Assembly (NCBI GenBank): GCA_900761995.1
Contig: CAAFEY010000046.1
Coordinates: 1 to 25,944, forward strand
DNA: 25,944 bases
Source: an uncultured Collinsella sp.
GTDB taxonomy: Bacteria > Actinomycetota > Coriobacteriia > Coriobacteriales > Coriobacteriaceae
Direction: 5' to 3'
In this document: positions 1 to 7,085 of the stretch, in pieces
Position numbering within the stretch: the first letter of the stretch is position 1
How the letters are laid out: each line of letters begins with the position of its first letter
Notes under the pieces: model-generated
Databases searched by the model: none
What the model saw: only the letters and a program-made list of their open reading frames with translations
Told to the model about the DNA's origin: nothing
Translations under genes and position numbers: made by a program

Positions 1-129
1 CAGTTCGCCGGTTCTTCCTCCGTGCCTGCGCACGTTGACATGATGGGTCTCATCGGCATGGGCAACAACCCCATGGTCGGTGCCACCGTCGCCTGCGCTG
101 TCGCCGTCGAGGAGGCCCTCAAGGCCTAA
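1..129 (+). CDS. C-terminal end of a GGGtGRT-type protein (partial)
   Basis: The window opens inside a reading frame that ends with TAA at 127-129 and gives 42 residues, including PAHVDMMGLIGMGNNPMVGA and ending VEEALKA. This Gly/Met-rich tail matches my memory of the conserved C-terminus of the GGGtGRT protein family, a roughly 330-residue cytosolic family of unknown biochemical function found in Firmicutes and Coriobacteriia. The diagnostic GGGtGRT motif lies upstream of the window and cannot be seen, so the assignment rests on the tail alone. A strong hairpin terminator follows the stop codon after 35 bases, so this is the last gene of its transcript. Confidence 0.65.
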   Translation, partial: QFAGSSSVPAHVDMMGLIGMGNNPMVGATVACAVAVEEALKA

Positions 130-164
130 TCGCGCCCGCGCGATGCTCAAATAGTCGAGCTTTG

Positions 165-197
165 GAGCCGCTACCTTTCGGGGTAGCGGCTCTTTTT
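165..197 (+). terminator. Rho-independent terminator
   Basis: An 11-bp perfect stem, GAGCCGCTACC (165-175) paired with GGTAGCGGCTC (182-192), has a short TTTCGG loop and is followed by a T-rich tail. It terminates the gene ending at 129. Confidence 0.9.
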
Positions 198-385
198 GTT
201 TGCGCCGTCGCAGGGTAGCGAATGCCGATATATCAGTTGGGGCGAAATACGAGATGTGATGAGATGGAATGTCAGAGCGCCCATGACGCCCACCTGCCAT
301 ATGTGCCCTTTACCGATTTGCCGAGTCTTTGCGGCCCCATTGCCGATCACCCGTGCGACAATGCGCCGGACGAGAAAGGAATCCG

Positions 386-1912
386 ATGGAATCGACTGAT
401 GTACTGGTAATTGGATCTGGCATTGCGGGCCTTTGCGCCGCCATCGAAGCGGCACGCACGGCTGCAACCGTCACTGTGGCAAGCGCCGGCAAGACTATGA
501 GTGGATCGAGTTTCTTCCCGAGCACCTGGGGCCTCGGCCTTATTGGTCCCGTCGACGAAGACGACGAACAAGACCTCATCGACACCATCCAGACCGTCGG
601 CGGCGGTGTGGCCGACCCCGAGCTTGTCCAGACGTTTGTCCACGGCATTCCCCAGGCAATTGAGTGGCTCGAGCAAGACCTGGGCGTTGAGCTCCAGCGT
701 CCGCAAAGCGCTGAGAGCGCTCAGCAAAAGCAATTTATCCCCTGCTTTGACCACAAGACGCGCATGTGGCGCGGCCTCACCCGTAAGCCCCTTGAGGACG
801 CTCTGACGACCCGGATCGAGTCGCTCGGCATTCGCCTGCTCCCCCGCCATGAGCTTATCGACCTTGTTGAAGATACGGACGGAAAGATTGTCGGCGCCAC
901 GCTCTACGACCGGACAAACGAGCATCTCGTGCCTATGGCAGCTAAGGCCACTATCATCGCTGCGGGCGGCACGGGTGGCCTGTTCGAGCGCAACCTTACG
1001 TCGGCTGATGTGCTCAGCTCATCACAGGCCATCGCGCTGGCGCACGGTGCGTCCCTTACTAATATAGAGTTCATGCAGATGATGCCCGGCTTCATCGAGC
1101 CCAAGCGAAACCTTGTCTTTAACGAGAAGACCTGGCGCTACGTACATGTAGACCAGCCGGCAGATATTGCCGACGACAAGCTGGACGACCTGCTCGAGCA
1201 GCGCTCTGGATATGGTCCTTTCACCTCGCGCTTGGCCTCCCGCGCCATCGACCTCGTCATAGATCAGGCAGGTGCAGAGGGCCTGGCGCTCCACTACGAC
1301 TTCCCCCGCGAGGACGTCCCCGAGTTTGTGCAGACCTTTGCCACCTGGCTACAGGACGAGCACGGAATCGCGCCGACCGACGAGATGCGCGTGGCGATGT
1401 ATGCCCACGCCGCTAACGGCGGTATCAAGATCGACAAGACCGCGTACACGGGCGTTGAGGGCCTCTACGCCTGCGGTGAGGCAACAGGCGGCATGCACGG
1501 CGCCGACCGCATTGGTGGCCTGTCAAGCGCCAACGGCATCGTGTTTGGGCGCATCGCGGGCGCATCGGCAGCCCAGGCAGCACAGAATGCAGCTGAGGCA
1601 TCCCTGAAGGCGGATATCGCCCTCCCCCAGTACGGCATCGCCACAACAGATGCCGAGCGCCTGACACACGGCCTTAAGCATACGATGAGCACCTATTGCA
1701 TGATCAACCGCACCGAGACGGGCCTATCAAAGGCACTACACGAGCTTGAGGGCTTGAAGACGGAGGCAACGACCTTGAGCACACAGAAAGCGCAGGATAG
1801 CGAAGTCGCAGCCCTTGCCCGCCTGCAATCGCAAATTCAACTAGCACAGGAAATGGTCAAAGCCATGCGCGCACGGACCGAAAGTCTCGGATCGCACTAT
1901 CGAGCGGACTAA
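386..1912 (+). CDS. FAD-dependent oxidoreductase, fumarate reductase/L-aspartate oxidase fold
   Basis: The start is ATG 386, because GAAAGGA sits 5 bases upstream and the dinucleotide-binding motif then begins at residue 5. An upstream in-frame ATG at 329 lacks a ribosome site. The 508-residue protein starts DVLVIGSGIAG (GxGxxG at residues 10-15, FAD ADP-binding) and has the family's second FAD motif (AAGGTGG) near residue 195. Near residue 390 it carries GGMHGADRIGGLSSANGIVFG, equivalent to the C-terminal FAD-contacting segment of the FRD/SDH/NadB superfamily. A segment SRLASRAID resembles the catalytic-Arg region of these enzymes. No signal peptide or membrane segment is seen, so it is probably cytosolic. 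The substrate is unclear. No nadA, nadC or iron-sulfur subunit gene is adjacent, so neither NadB nor a fumarate reductase complex can be claimed. Confidence 0.85.
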   Translation: MESTDVLVIGSGIAGLCAAIEAARTAATVTVASAGKTMSGSSFFPSTWGLGLIGPVDEDDEQDLIDTIQTVGGGVADPELVQTFVHGIPQAIEWLEQDLGVELQRPQSAESAQQKQFIPCFDHKTRMWRGLTRKPLEDALTTRIESLGIRLLPRHELIDLVEDTDGKIVGATLYDRTNEHLVPMAAKATIIAAGGTGGLFERNLTSADVLSSSQAIALAHGASLTNIEFMQMMPGFIEPKRNLVFNEKTWRYVHVDQPADIADDKLDDLLEQRSGYGPFTSRLASRAIDLVIDQAGAEGLALHYDFPREDVPEFVQTFATWLQDEHGIAPTDEMRVAMYAHAANGGIKIDKTAYTGVEGLYACGEATGGMHGADRIGGLSSANGIVFGRIAGASAAQAAQNAAEASLKADIALPQYGIATTDAERLTHGLKHTMSTYCMINRTETGLSKALHELEGLKTEATTLSTQKAQDSEVAALARLQSQIQLAQEMVKAMRARTESLGSHYRAD

Positions 1913-1959
1913 TTCGATTCTCACTTAGAGTTTGATCACAATTTCTCAACATGCATCGA

Positions 1960-2006
1960 GCCCCGTAAGCATGATTCCCCAAGGAGAACACGCTTACGGG
2001 GCTTTA
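1960..2006 (+). terminator. Probable terminator hairpin
   Basis: GCCCCGTAAGC (1960-1970) pairs perfectly with GCTTACGGGGC (1992-2002), followed by only a short TTT. The 21-base loop is long for an intrinsic terminator, but the position 48 bases after the oxidoreductase stop fits. Confidence 0.55.
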
Positions 2007-2084
2007 GCCGTGTTTTCCCTAAGGGAATAACGGTGCAGATAGCTCAGCTCCGCGCCCTTTCGGGTTCGACCCCATGAAAGGTCA

Positions 2085-2118
2085 ACAAAAAAGACGGCCA
2101 ACTTTCGTTGACCGTCTT
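2085..2118 (-). terminator. Terminator of the tRNA operon
   Basis: Read on the minus strand, a 12-bp stem with one G-T wobble, AAGACGGTCAAC/GTTGGCCGTCTT, closes a GAAA tetraloop and runs into TTTTG. It lies directly downstream of the last tRNA-Lys. Confidence 0.85.
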
Positions 2119-2127
2119 AACATGCTT

Positions 2128-2203
2128 TGGTGGGCCGTCAGGGGGTCGAACCCTGGACCTTGGGATTAAGAGTCCCCTGCTCTACCAACTGAGCTAACGA
2201 CCC
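2128..2203 (-). tRNA. tRNA-Lys (anticodon CTT), copy 2
   Basis: The reverse complement folds as a complete cloverleaf. The acceptor GGGTCGT pairs with ACGGCCC, the D arm is GCTC/GAGC, the anticodon loop is CTCTTAA with CTT at 34-36, and the T arm is CAGGGTTCGAACCCCTG. Discriminator A is followed by an encoded CCA (2128-2130). It is identical to the copy at 2247-2322 and is the last gene of the His-Lys-Lys operon. Confidence 0.96.
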
Positions 2204-2207
2204 AAAG

Positions 2208-2233
2208 CTAAAGTCCGTTGTGGCGGACTTTAG
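2208..2233 (-). other. Inter-tRNA hairpin, possible processing site
   Basis: A perfect 10-bp inverted repeat, CTAAAGTCCG and CGGACTTTAG with a 6-base loop, fills the spacer between the two tRNA-Lys genes. No T-run follows on the minus strand, so it is not a standard terminator. A role as an RNase cleavage or spacing element in the tRNA precursor is inferred. Confidence 0.5.
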
Positions 2234-2246
2234 AGGAGATATCGTG

Positions 2247-2322
2247 TGGTGGGCCGTCAGGGGGTCGAACCCTGGACCTTGGGATTAAGAGTCCCCTGCT
2301 CTACCAACTGAGCTAACGACCC
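2247..2322 (-). tRNA. tRNA-Lys (anticodon CTT), copy 1
   Basis: It has the same 76 bases as the downstream copy, including the CTT anticodon and encoded CCA (2247-2249). The tandem duplicate arrangement suggests gene dosage for AAG decoding in a GC-rich genome. Confidence 0.96.
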
Positions 2323-2344
2323 GATATCAACACGAAGCAAGAAC

Positions 2345-2422
2345 TGGGGTGGGTAAAGGGACTCGAACCCTCGACCTACGGGACCACAACCCGTCGCTCT
2401 AGCCAACTGAGCTACACCCACC
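2345..2422 (-). tRNA. tRNA-His (anticodon GTG)
   Basis: The minus strand gives a cloverleaf with acceptor GTGGGTG, anticodon loop TTGTGGT (GTG) and T loop TTCGAGT. C73 can pair with an extra 5' G at position -1 (base 2422), the identity element of tRNA-His. CCA is encoded (2345-2347). It is the first gene of the operon, about 20 bases downstream of the predicted transcription start. Confidence 0.95.
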
Positions 2423-2448
2423 GTGTCCTGTGCGCTTCGCGCTCGACT

Positions 2449-2477
2449 ATTATTGCAAGGAACGCCACACGATGCAA
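2449..2477 (-). promoter_or_regulatory. Sigma-70 type promoter of the tRNA operon
   Basis: On the minus strand, TTGCAT (2472-2477) and AATAAT (2449-2454) are separated by exactly 17 bases. The predicted start is near 2442, just before tRNA-His. Confidence 0.6.
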
Positions 2478-2587
2478 GCCCCAATTTTCAAGAATTTTGA
2501 AAAGAGTTTTTCGGATCCATTTCAAGCATTTCCCACTGGTTTCATAGGAGTAAACTTGCCCCACTGCAAATGCTCGAAAGGACAGGC

Positions 2588-3769
2588 ATGAAAGAACTCT
2601 CCAACCGCACGGCAACTTTTACCGATTCGGTCATCCGCCGCATGACGCGCATCTCCAATAAGTACGGTGCCGTCAACCTCTCGCAGGGCTTCCCTGACTT
2701 CGATCCTCCGGCGCAGCTGCTCGAGAGCCTCAGCACCATCGCCACCGACCCCGAGCCGCTCTATCACCAGTACTCCATCACTTGGGGCTCCCAGGCCATG
2801 CGCGAGGCGCTCGCGGCCAAGCAGGGGCACTTTATGGGCATGCCAATCAACCCCAACGAGAACATCGTGGTCACCTGCGGCTCCACCGAGGCCATGATGG
2901 CCGCCATGATGACGGTCACAAACCCCGGCGACAAGGTCGTCATCTTCTCGCCGTTCTACGAGAACTACGGCGCCGACACCATCCTCTCGGGTGCCGAACC
3001 CATCTATGTGCCGCTCAACCCGCCCGCATTCGACTTTGACCGCGCGGTACTCGAGGCGGCCTTCCGCAACAACGATCCCAAGGCCATCGTCCTGTGTAAC
3101 CCTTCCAACCCCTGCGGCAAGGTCTTTACGCGCGAGGAGCTCACCTTTATCGCCGACCTGTGCAAAAAGTACGACGCGTACTGCATCACCGACGAGGTAT
3201 ACGAGCACATCGTCTACGCGCCCCACGAGCACGTCTATATGGCCACGTTGCCCGGCATGTTCGAGCGCACCATCAGCTGCAGCTCGCTGTCTAAGACGTA
3301 CTCCATCACCGGCTGGCGTCTGGGTTACACCATTGCCCCAGCCGAGATTACCGAGCGTATCAAGAAGGTCCACGACTTCCTCACCGTAGGTGCCGCCGCT
3401 CCCCTGCAGGAAGCCGTTGTCACCGCGCTCAACTTCGACGACAGCTATTACCAGGAGGTCCTCGACCTCTATACCGCCAAGCGCGACCTATTCTGCCAGG
3501 GACTCGACAGCATCGGTCTTGAGCATAACGTGCCGCAGGGTGCCTACTACGTCATGATGGACATCTCTGAGTTTGGCTACGACAGCGACCTCGAATTCTG
3601 CGAGGACCTCGCGTCTAAGGTGGGCGTGGGCGCCGTGCCCGGCTCGAGCTTCTTCCGCGAGCCCGTCAACCATCTGATCCGTTTCCACTTTGCCAAGCGA
3701 GACGAGACGCTTAACGCGGCGCTGGAGAACCTCAAGTCGCTACGTGATAAAATCAAGCCGCGCGGGTAA
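2588..3769 (+). CDS. PLP-dependent class I/II aminotransferase
   Basis: ATG 2588 is chosen over the in-frame ATG 2570 because GAAAGGA (2575-2581) lies between them at proper spacing. The 393-residue product is full length for fold-type I aminotransferases. Visible motifs are NLSQGFPDF (30-38, typical of the kynurenine/methionine aminotransferase branch), NPSNPCG (171-177), TDEVYE with cofactor-binding Asp202 and Tyr205, SLSKTYSITGWRLGY with Schiff-base Lys236 and phosphate-contacting Arg244, and a C-terminal LIRFHF whose Arg would bind the substrate carboxylate. It transfers an amino group between an amino acid and a 2-oxo acid. Aromatic amino acids, methionine and kynurenine are all possible substrates, and sequence alone does not decide. 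It is cytosolic and has its own terminator downstream. Confidence 0.9.
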   Translation: MKELSNRTATFTDSVIRRMTRISNKYGAVNLSQGFPDFDPPAQLLESLSTIATDPEPLYHQYSITWGSQAMREALAAKQGHFMGMPINPNENIVVTCGSTEAMMAAMMTVTNPGDKVVIFSPFYENYGADTILSGAEPIYVPLNPPAFDFDRAVLEAAFRNNDPKAIVLCNPSNPCGKVFTREELTFIADLCKKYDAYCITDEVYEHIVYAPHEHVYMATLPGMFERTISCSSLSKTYSITGWRLGYTIAPAEITERIKKVHDFLTVGAAAPLQEAVVTALNFDDSYYQEVLDLYTAKRDLFCQGLDSIGLEHNVPQGAYYVMMDISEFGYDSDLEFCEDLASKVGVGAVPGSSFFREPVNHLIRFHFAKRDETLNAALENLKSLRDKIKPRG

Positions 3770-3797
3770 GGACGGCCCGGCAACTAAAGCAACCAAA

Positions 3798-3838
3798 GAA
3801 GCCCCGCACCGCCCGCCGCGTTGCGAGGCTTCTTTCTA
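3798..3838 (+). terminator. Probable terminator
   Basis: GAAGCC-C-CGCA (3798-3808) pairs with TGCG-A-GGCTTC (3822-3832), followed by TTTCT. The stem contains an internal mismatch and has a long loop. Confidence 0.6.
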
Positions 3839-3910
3839 TAGCGCTTTCTTAAATGGTTTAGAGCTCTATACTTTAGTCACGGAGCAACTCGTCCCAGAGA
3901 GAGGAATACT

Positions 3911-4801
3911 ATGGCAGAGCAGCAGCTTATCGGAGCGCTCGAGGCCGGTGGCACCAAGATGGTCTGCGCCACGGGCTATGCGGACGGTACGGTCCTAGAG
4001 CGCGAGCAGATCGCGACCACGACCCCGCAGGAGACCGTTGAGGCCGTCAACGCATGGTTTGCCGACAAGGGCATCGCCGCGCTGGGCATCGGCGCATTTG
4101 GCCCCACCGCAGTCAACCCCGCTTCGCCCCAATACGGCAAGATCCTGGAGACGCCCAAAACGGCATGGCGCTACTTTGACCTGCTGGGCACTATCCAAAA
4201 CGAGCTCAATATCCCCTGCGGCTACGATACCGACGTCAACGTCGCCTGCCTGGGCGAGGTCACGTTTGGTTGCGCCAAGGGCCTCACCGACGTGGTCTAC
4301 CTGACCATCGGTACCGGCGTGGGCGCCGGCGTGCTCTCGGGCGGTAAGCTCGTGCACGGCATGATGCATCCCGAGGCTGGCCACATCCTGGTCACGCGCG
4401 ACCCGCGCGACACCATTGGCGAGCACAGCGCCTGCCCCTTCCACGACAACTGTCTCGAGGGCCTCATCGCCGGTCCCGGCGTTAAAAAGCGCTGGGATGG
4501 CAAGAGCGCCGGAGACATGGCCGATGACCCGGAGGCCATGGACCTGCTCGCCGGCTATCTGGCACAGGCACTCATGACCTACACGCTGTGCTACGCGCCG
4601 CAAAAGATCATCATCGGCGGCGGCGTGGCCGACCACACCCCCATCGTCCCGCTCGCACGCAAGAAGTGCGCCGAGATGCTCAACGGCTATATCGTCACGC
4701 CCGAGGTCAACGACATCGATAACTACATCGTCAACAACAGCCTCGAGGGCAAGCAGGGCATCATGGGCTGCCTGGCCCTGGGCGCACAGGCGCTTCAGTA
4801 G
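3911..4801 (+). CDS. ROK-family sugar kinase, fructokinase-like
   Basis: It encodes 296 residues starting at ATG 3911, preceded by GAGAGG. The N-terminal GALEAGGTK (8-16) is the phosphate-binding loop in the form typical of ROK fructokinases. GYDTDVN places the likely catalytic base at Asp106 (Asp108 is the alternative). IGTGVGAG (about 133-140) is the second nucleotide motif. HPEAGH followed by CPFHDNC gives His158, Cys175, His178 and Cys181, the zinc site of ROK proteins. The family phosphorylates hexoses with ATP, and the EAGGTK form points to fructose, though mannose or glucose are possible. There is no DNA-binding domain, so it is not a ROK repressor. No sugar transporter is adjacent. 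A bidirectional terminator separates it from the convergent VanZ gene. Confidence 0.88.
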   Translation: MAEQQLIGALEAGGTKMVCATGYADGTVLEREQIATTTPQETVEAVNAWFADKGIAALGIGAFGPTAVNPASPQYGKILETPKTAWRYFDLLGTIQNELNIPCGYDTDVNVACLGEVTFGCAKGLTDVVYLTIGTGVGAGVLSGGKLVHGMMHPEAGHILVTRDPRDTIGEHSACPFHDNCLEGLIAGPGVKKRWDGKSAGDMADDPEAMDLLAGYLAQALMTYTLCYAPQKIIIGGGVADHTPIVPLARKKCAEMLNGYIVTPEVNDIDNYIVNNSLEGKQGIMGCLALGAQALQ

Positions 4802-4889
4802 CAGACGCACCCACAGGGCGTGGCGCGCTCGGCAAATCCAACCTACGGAACGACGCCACCACGCCTCATATAAGCCCTCAAATAAAAAA

Positions 4890-4928
4890 GCCGCCTAGGA
4901 CCAAACAATACGTCCTAGGCGGCCTTTT
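4890..4928. terminator. Bidirectional terminator
   Basis: A 12-bp perfect stem, GCCGCCTAGGAC (4890-4901) with GTCCTAGGCGGC (4912-4923), is flanked by A-run and T-run. It serves both the plus-strand kinase and the minus-strand VanZ gene. The VanZ stop codon (4915-4917) lies inside the right arm, so the last codons double as terminator sequence. Confidence 0.9.
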
Positions 4929-5364
4929 TGGCGCACATCAGCGACCGTAAGAGATATCGGAGCACAACGCCCGTTGCCGCTCCACAACAGTCGATCATCA
5001 CATCGGTGATCATGCCGGCGCGTCCCGGCACAAAGAGCTGAATCGTCTCGTCGATCGAGGGAATCAGCAGCAGGAACACCGCCGTGGGCAGCAGCACGTC
5101 AAAGGTGCGCCGGCCCTCAAAATCAAAGGCGTGCGTTGCCAAGATGCCGAGCACCATATACTCGGTAAAATGCGCGCACTTGCGAACAACAAAGTTGGTC
5201 ACCCATTCATATGGAAGTCCCACGCCGTGCAGGAAACCGCGGATAGCTTCCATGACCGTCAGGCTCAGCGAGCCCGACCCCGAGCCGGGAACCAGCGAAT
5301 TGCCCCAGATCAAGAGCGCCATCAGGCAGGTCACGACCGCCCATTTTCGATTGATCTTAACCAT
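4915..5364 (-). CDS. VanZ-like integral membrane protein
   Basis: It encodes 149 residues and is strongly hydrophobic. An N-terminal membrane helix lies at about residues 8-26. The motif RKCAHFTEYMVLG (61-73) begins a second helix, and a third lies around residues 90-103. The signature DETIQLFVPGRAGMITDVMI leads into a last helix near the C-terminus. The RKxAHFxEY and PGRxxxxxD patterns define the VanZ-like family. Its members relate to the teicoplanin-resistance protein VanZ, but most chromosomal copies have no proven role. The start is 7 bases after the stop of the upstream 466-residue gene, so the two are probably co-transcribed and translationally coupled. There are no glycopeptide-resistance genes nearby, so a resistance role should not be assumed. 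Confidence 0.85.
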   Translation of the reverse strand: MVKINRKWAVVTCLMALLIWGNSLVPGSGSGSLSLTVMEAIRGFLHGVGLPYEWVTNFVVRKCAHFTEYMVLGILATHAFDFEGRRTFDVLLPTAVFLLLIPSIDETIQLFVPGRAGMITDVMIDCCGAATGVVLRYLLRSLMCAKKAA

Positions 5365-5371
5365 GCAGAAG

Positions 5372-6772
5372 TTATGCCTCCGCGCGGAGCGGCGCGAAGC
5401 TGGCGGTACCGCCCTCGATAACGCTCAGATAGGCACGGCCCGTACGCTTGGCGGTAGAGGACTGCAGGCGCTCGATCTCTTCCTCGAGGATCTGATTGAC
5501 GCGCTCGTGACGACGATTTTCCATAATGCCGGCGGCAATAGCCTCGGCCCGCTCGATGCTCTCGCGTGAGATACGGGCGGTATCCTCGGGGAACACAGCG
5601 CTGTGACGGCCGACATAGGCGGGGGCAGCAGGCTGAGGGGCAGCGACGGGAGCGGGGGCTGCAACAGGAGCGGGCTCGTCAATCTCATCCAGAATCGCGG
5701 TGGCGGCGGCCCACATGTCCTCGTGGCCCGAGTAATCGGCCATGGGGACATCAACCTCGAGCGAGGCGTCCGGAAGGTCGCCGGTGTCGATGCGATCTTG
5801 GGCATCAATCGATGCGGTGATGGCTGCAGGCTCATCGAGGTCATCGAGATCGATGTCCGCAGCACCGGAGATGATAGGCATGCTGGCGAGGTTTGCGTTG
5901 TACGGCGCAGCCTCAGCCGCCTGCTGCTGGGCAGGAGCGCCCCAAAGCGAGCTTTCGGCGGCGCGACGGGCGGCAACGGCCTCCTCGTCCGCGGTCATGG
6001 CTTCATCAACGTACGAATTATCGGCAGAAGCGTTCGCGTCCGCCGAGGTAGCGCTGTAGGCGTTATTGACCGCCGCATTGGCAACGAGTGCCACGAAAGC
6101 CGCCGTGCTGCCCGCAGGGGCGGCCTGGGAGCCCGACACGGCGCGTGCCGCGGCGGCGATATCATCGCGATTGAAGGAGCCGGTCTGCCCGCCGTTGGTG
6201 AGCTCGTCGATGGCGACTTGATAGACGTCGCGCGAGCGTGCAGGGTCGCAGCTCACCGGCGAATCGTCGTCGAGCATGCTGTCGATCATGGACCAAGCCT
6301 CGGCCTCGTCCATAGCATCTGCGGCTCGAGCGATGGTAGGGACACCATCATCGGCATGACGGCGCTGGAACGCACCAGTCAGGCCGGAAAGGAATGCCGA
6401 GGTAGACTGCTCCGACTGAGCCTGAGAAGCAGAAGCCGCAGCGTACGGAATCGCATCCTGCTGCTGAGCTGGAATCGAGGCGGTCTTGAACTCGCTTTGA
6501 TGCTGATTGAGATTGGCGGCACCGCCCATGGCATCGGGCTGGAACAGACGCTCTTCACGCTGCGCACGATACTCGGAGATACCCAGCGAGGCGGCATAGA
6601 TACCCACGCCCGCCACCGCGCCCACGGCGAAGGGAACTGCACCCGCCACGACCGTCTCGTTCACCGACGAAAACGGCAGCGTCGCGGCATACATAACCAC
6701 GGGAGCGGCAAGGCCGATCCCGCACGAAAGTCCGGCAAGGACTGCTCGTTGTGTTGCATCAGAAGAAGCCAT
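5372..6772 (-). CDS. Membrane-anchored Ala/Asp-rich protein of unknown function
   Basis: ATG 6772 follows GGGGAG and gives 466 residues. An in-frame ATG nine codons upstream overlaps that ribosome site and is less likely. I do not recognise the family. Two hydrophobic helices (about 11-33 and 41-64) form an N-terminal hairpin anchor. Residues 70-390 are low-complexity, rich in Ala, Asp, Ser and Gln, with an Ala-Pro stretch near 375-390, and look disordered. The C-terminal 75 residues change character: a charged, probably helical part (SRESIERAEAIAAG, then HERVNQILEEEIERL) and a final RAYLSVIEGG. That end is the most likely functional region. A good promoter lies 137 bases upstream, and the VanZ-like gene follows at 7 bases, so both products probably act together in the membrane. 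Confidence 0.75.
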   Translation of the reverse strand: MASSDATQRAVLAGLSCGIGLAAPVVMYAATLPFSSVNETVVAGAVPFAVGAVAGVGIYAASLGISEYRAQREERLFQPDAMGGAANLNQHQSEFKTASIPAQQQDAIPYAAASASQAQSEQSTSAFLSGLTGAFQRRHADDGVPTIARAADAMDEAEAWSMIDSMLDDDSPVSCDPARSRDVYQVAIDELTNGGQTGSFNRDDIAAAARAVSGSQAAPAGSTAAFVALVANAAVNNAYSATSADANASADNSYVDEAMTADEEAVAARRAAESSLWGAPAQQQAAEAAPYNANLASMPIISGAADIDLDDLDEPAAITASIDAQDRIDTGDLPDASLEVDVPMADYSGHEDMWAAATAILDEIDEPAPVAAPAPVAAPQPAAPAYVGRHSAVFPEDTARISRESIERAEAIAAGIMENRRHERVNQILEEEIERLQSSTAKRTGRAYLSVIEGGTASFAPLRAEA

Positions 6773-6908
6773 GAGCTCTCCCCATCTTCCAGCACCCAAA
6801 TCGCATCATTCAGTTGGCTGCGCGAGAGAAGATGAAGCGGGGCTATGCCCCAAAGCAACGGTATATGGTTCGTTTCATCTGCGTTTTCCGTCGCGAAGCT
6901 TAAAAGTT

Positions 6909-6937
6909 ATTATGCGAAACCGTCCTGTCGATTGCAA
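6909..6937 (-). promoter_or_regulatory. Sigma-70 promoter for the 466-residue protein / VanZ operon
   Basis: On the minus strand, TTGCAA (6932-6937) and CATAAT (6909-6914) are spaced by 17 bases. This is one of the best consensus matches in the window. Confidence 0.65.
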
Positions 6938-7014
6938 GTGACGATGTCGGATTGAAACGGGAAACCTGCTGCTCGTCGGTCTTACGGTCAAAAATAAGCG
7001 CGGAGCGGCGCTAC

Positions 7015-7045
7015 GGAAAAGGGCCGAGGCTCAAAGTCCCGACCC
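7015..7045 (-). terminator. Probable rho-gene terminator
   Basis: On the minus strand, GGGTCGGG pairs with CCTCGGCCC through 8 pairs including two G-T wobbles. It is followed by TTTTCC, and lies about 40 bases after the rho stop. Confidence 0.65.
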
Positions 7046-7085
7046 TCTATCGCATTGATGACTATCGTTGCGTGTGGATGACAAC

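Larger units (their letters stand above)
6773..7085. other. Intergenic region: promoter of the unknown membrane gene and rho terminator
   Basis: This 313-base spacer lies between two minus-strand genes. It contains the rho terminator (7015-7045) and a sigma-70 promoter (6909-6937), leaving a 5' leader of about 130 bases in front of ATG 6772. No further gene or clear structure is seen in the leader. Confidence 0.6.

Noticed and set aside
4915..5364. VanZ-like gene as a glycopeptide-resistance determinant
   Set aside because: No vanA/B-type ligase, dehydrogenase or two-component genes are nearby; the family is widespread without resistance.
5603..6835. Plus-strand 410-residue open frame antisense to the unknown membrane gene
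   Set aside because: Arg/Gly-rich low-complexity product. The opposite frame has a promoter, ribosome site and membrane helices.
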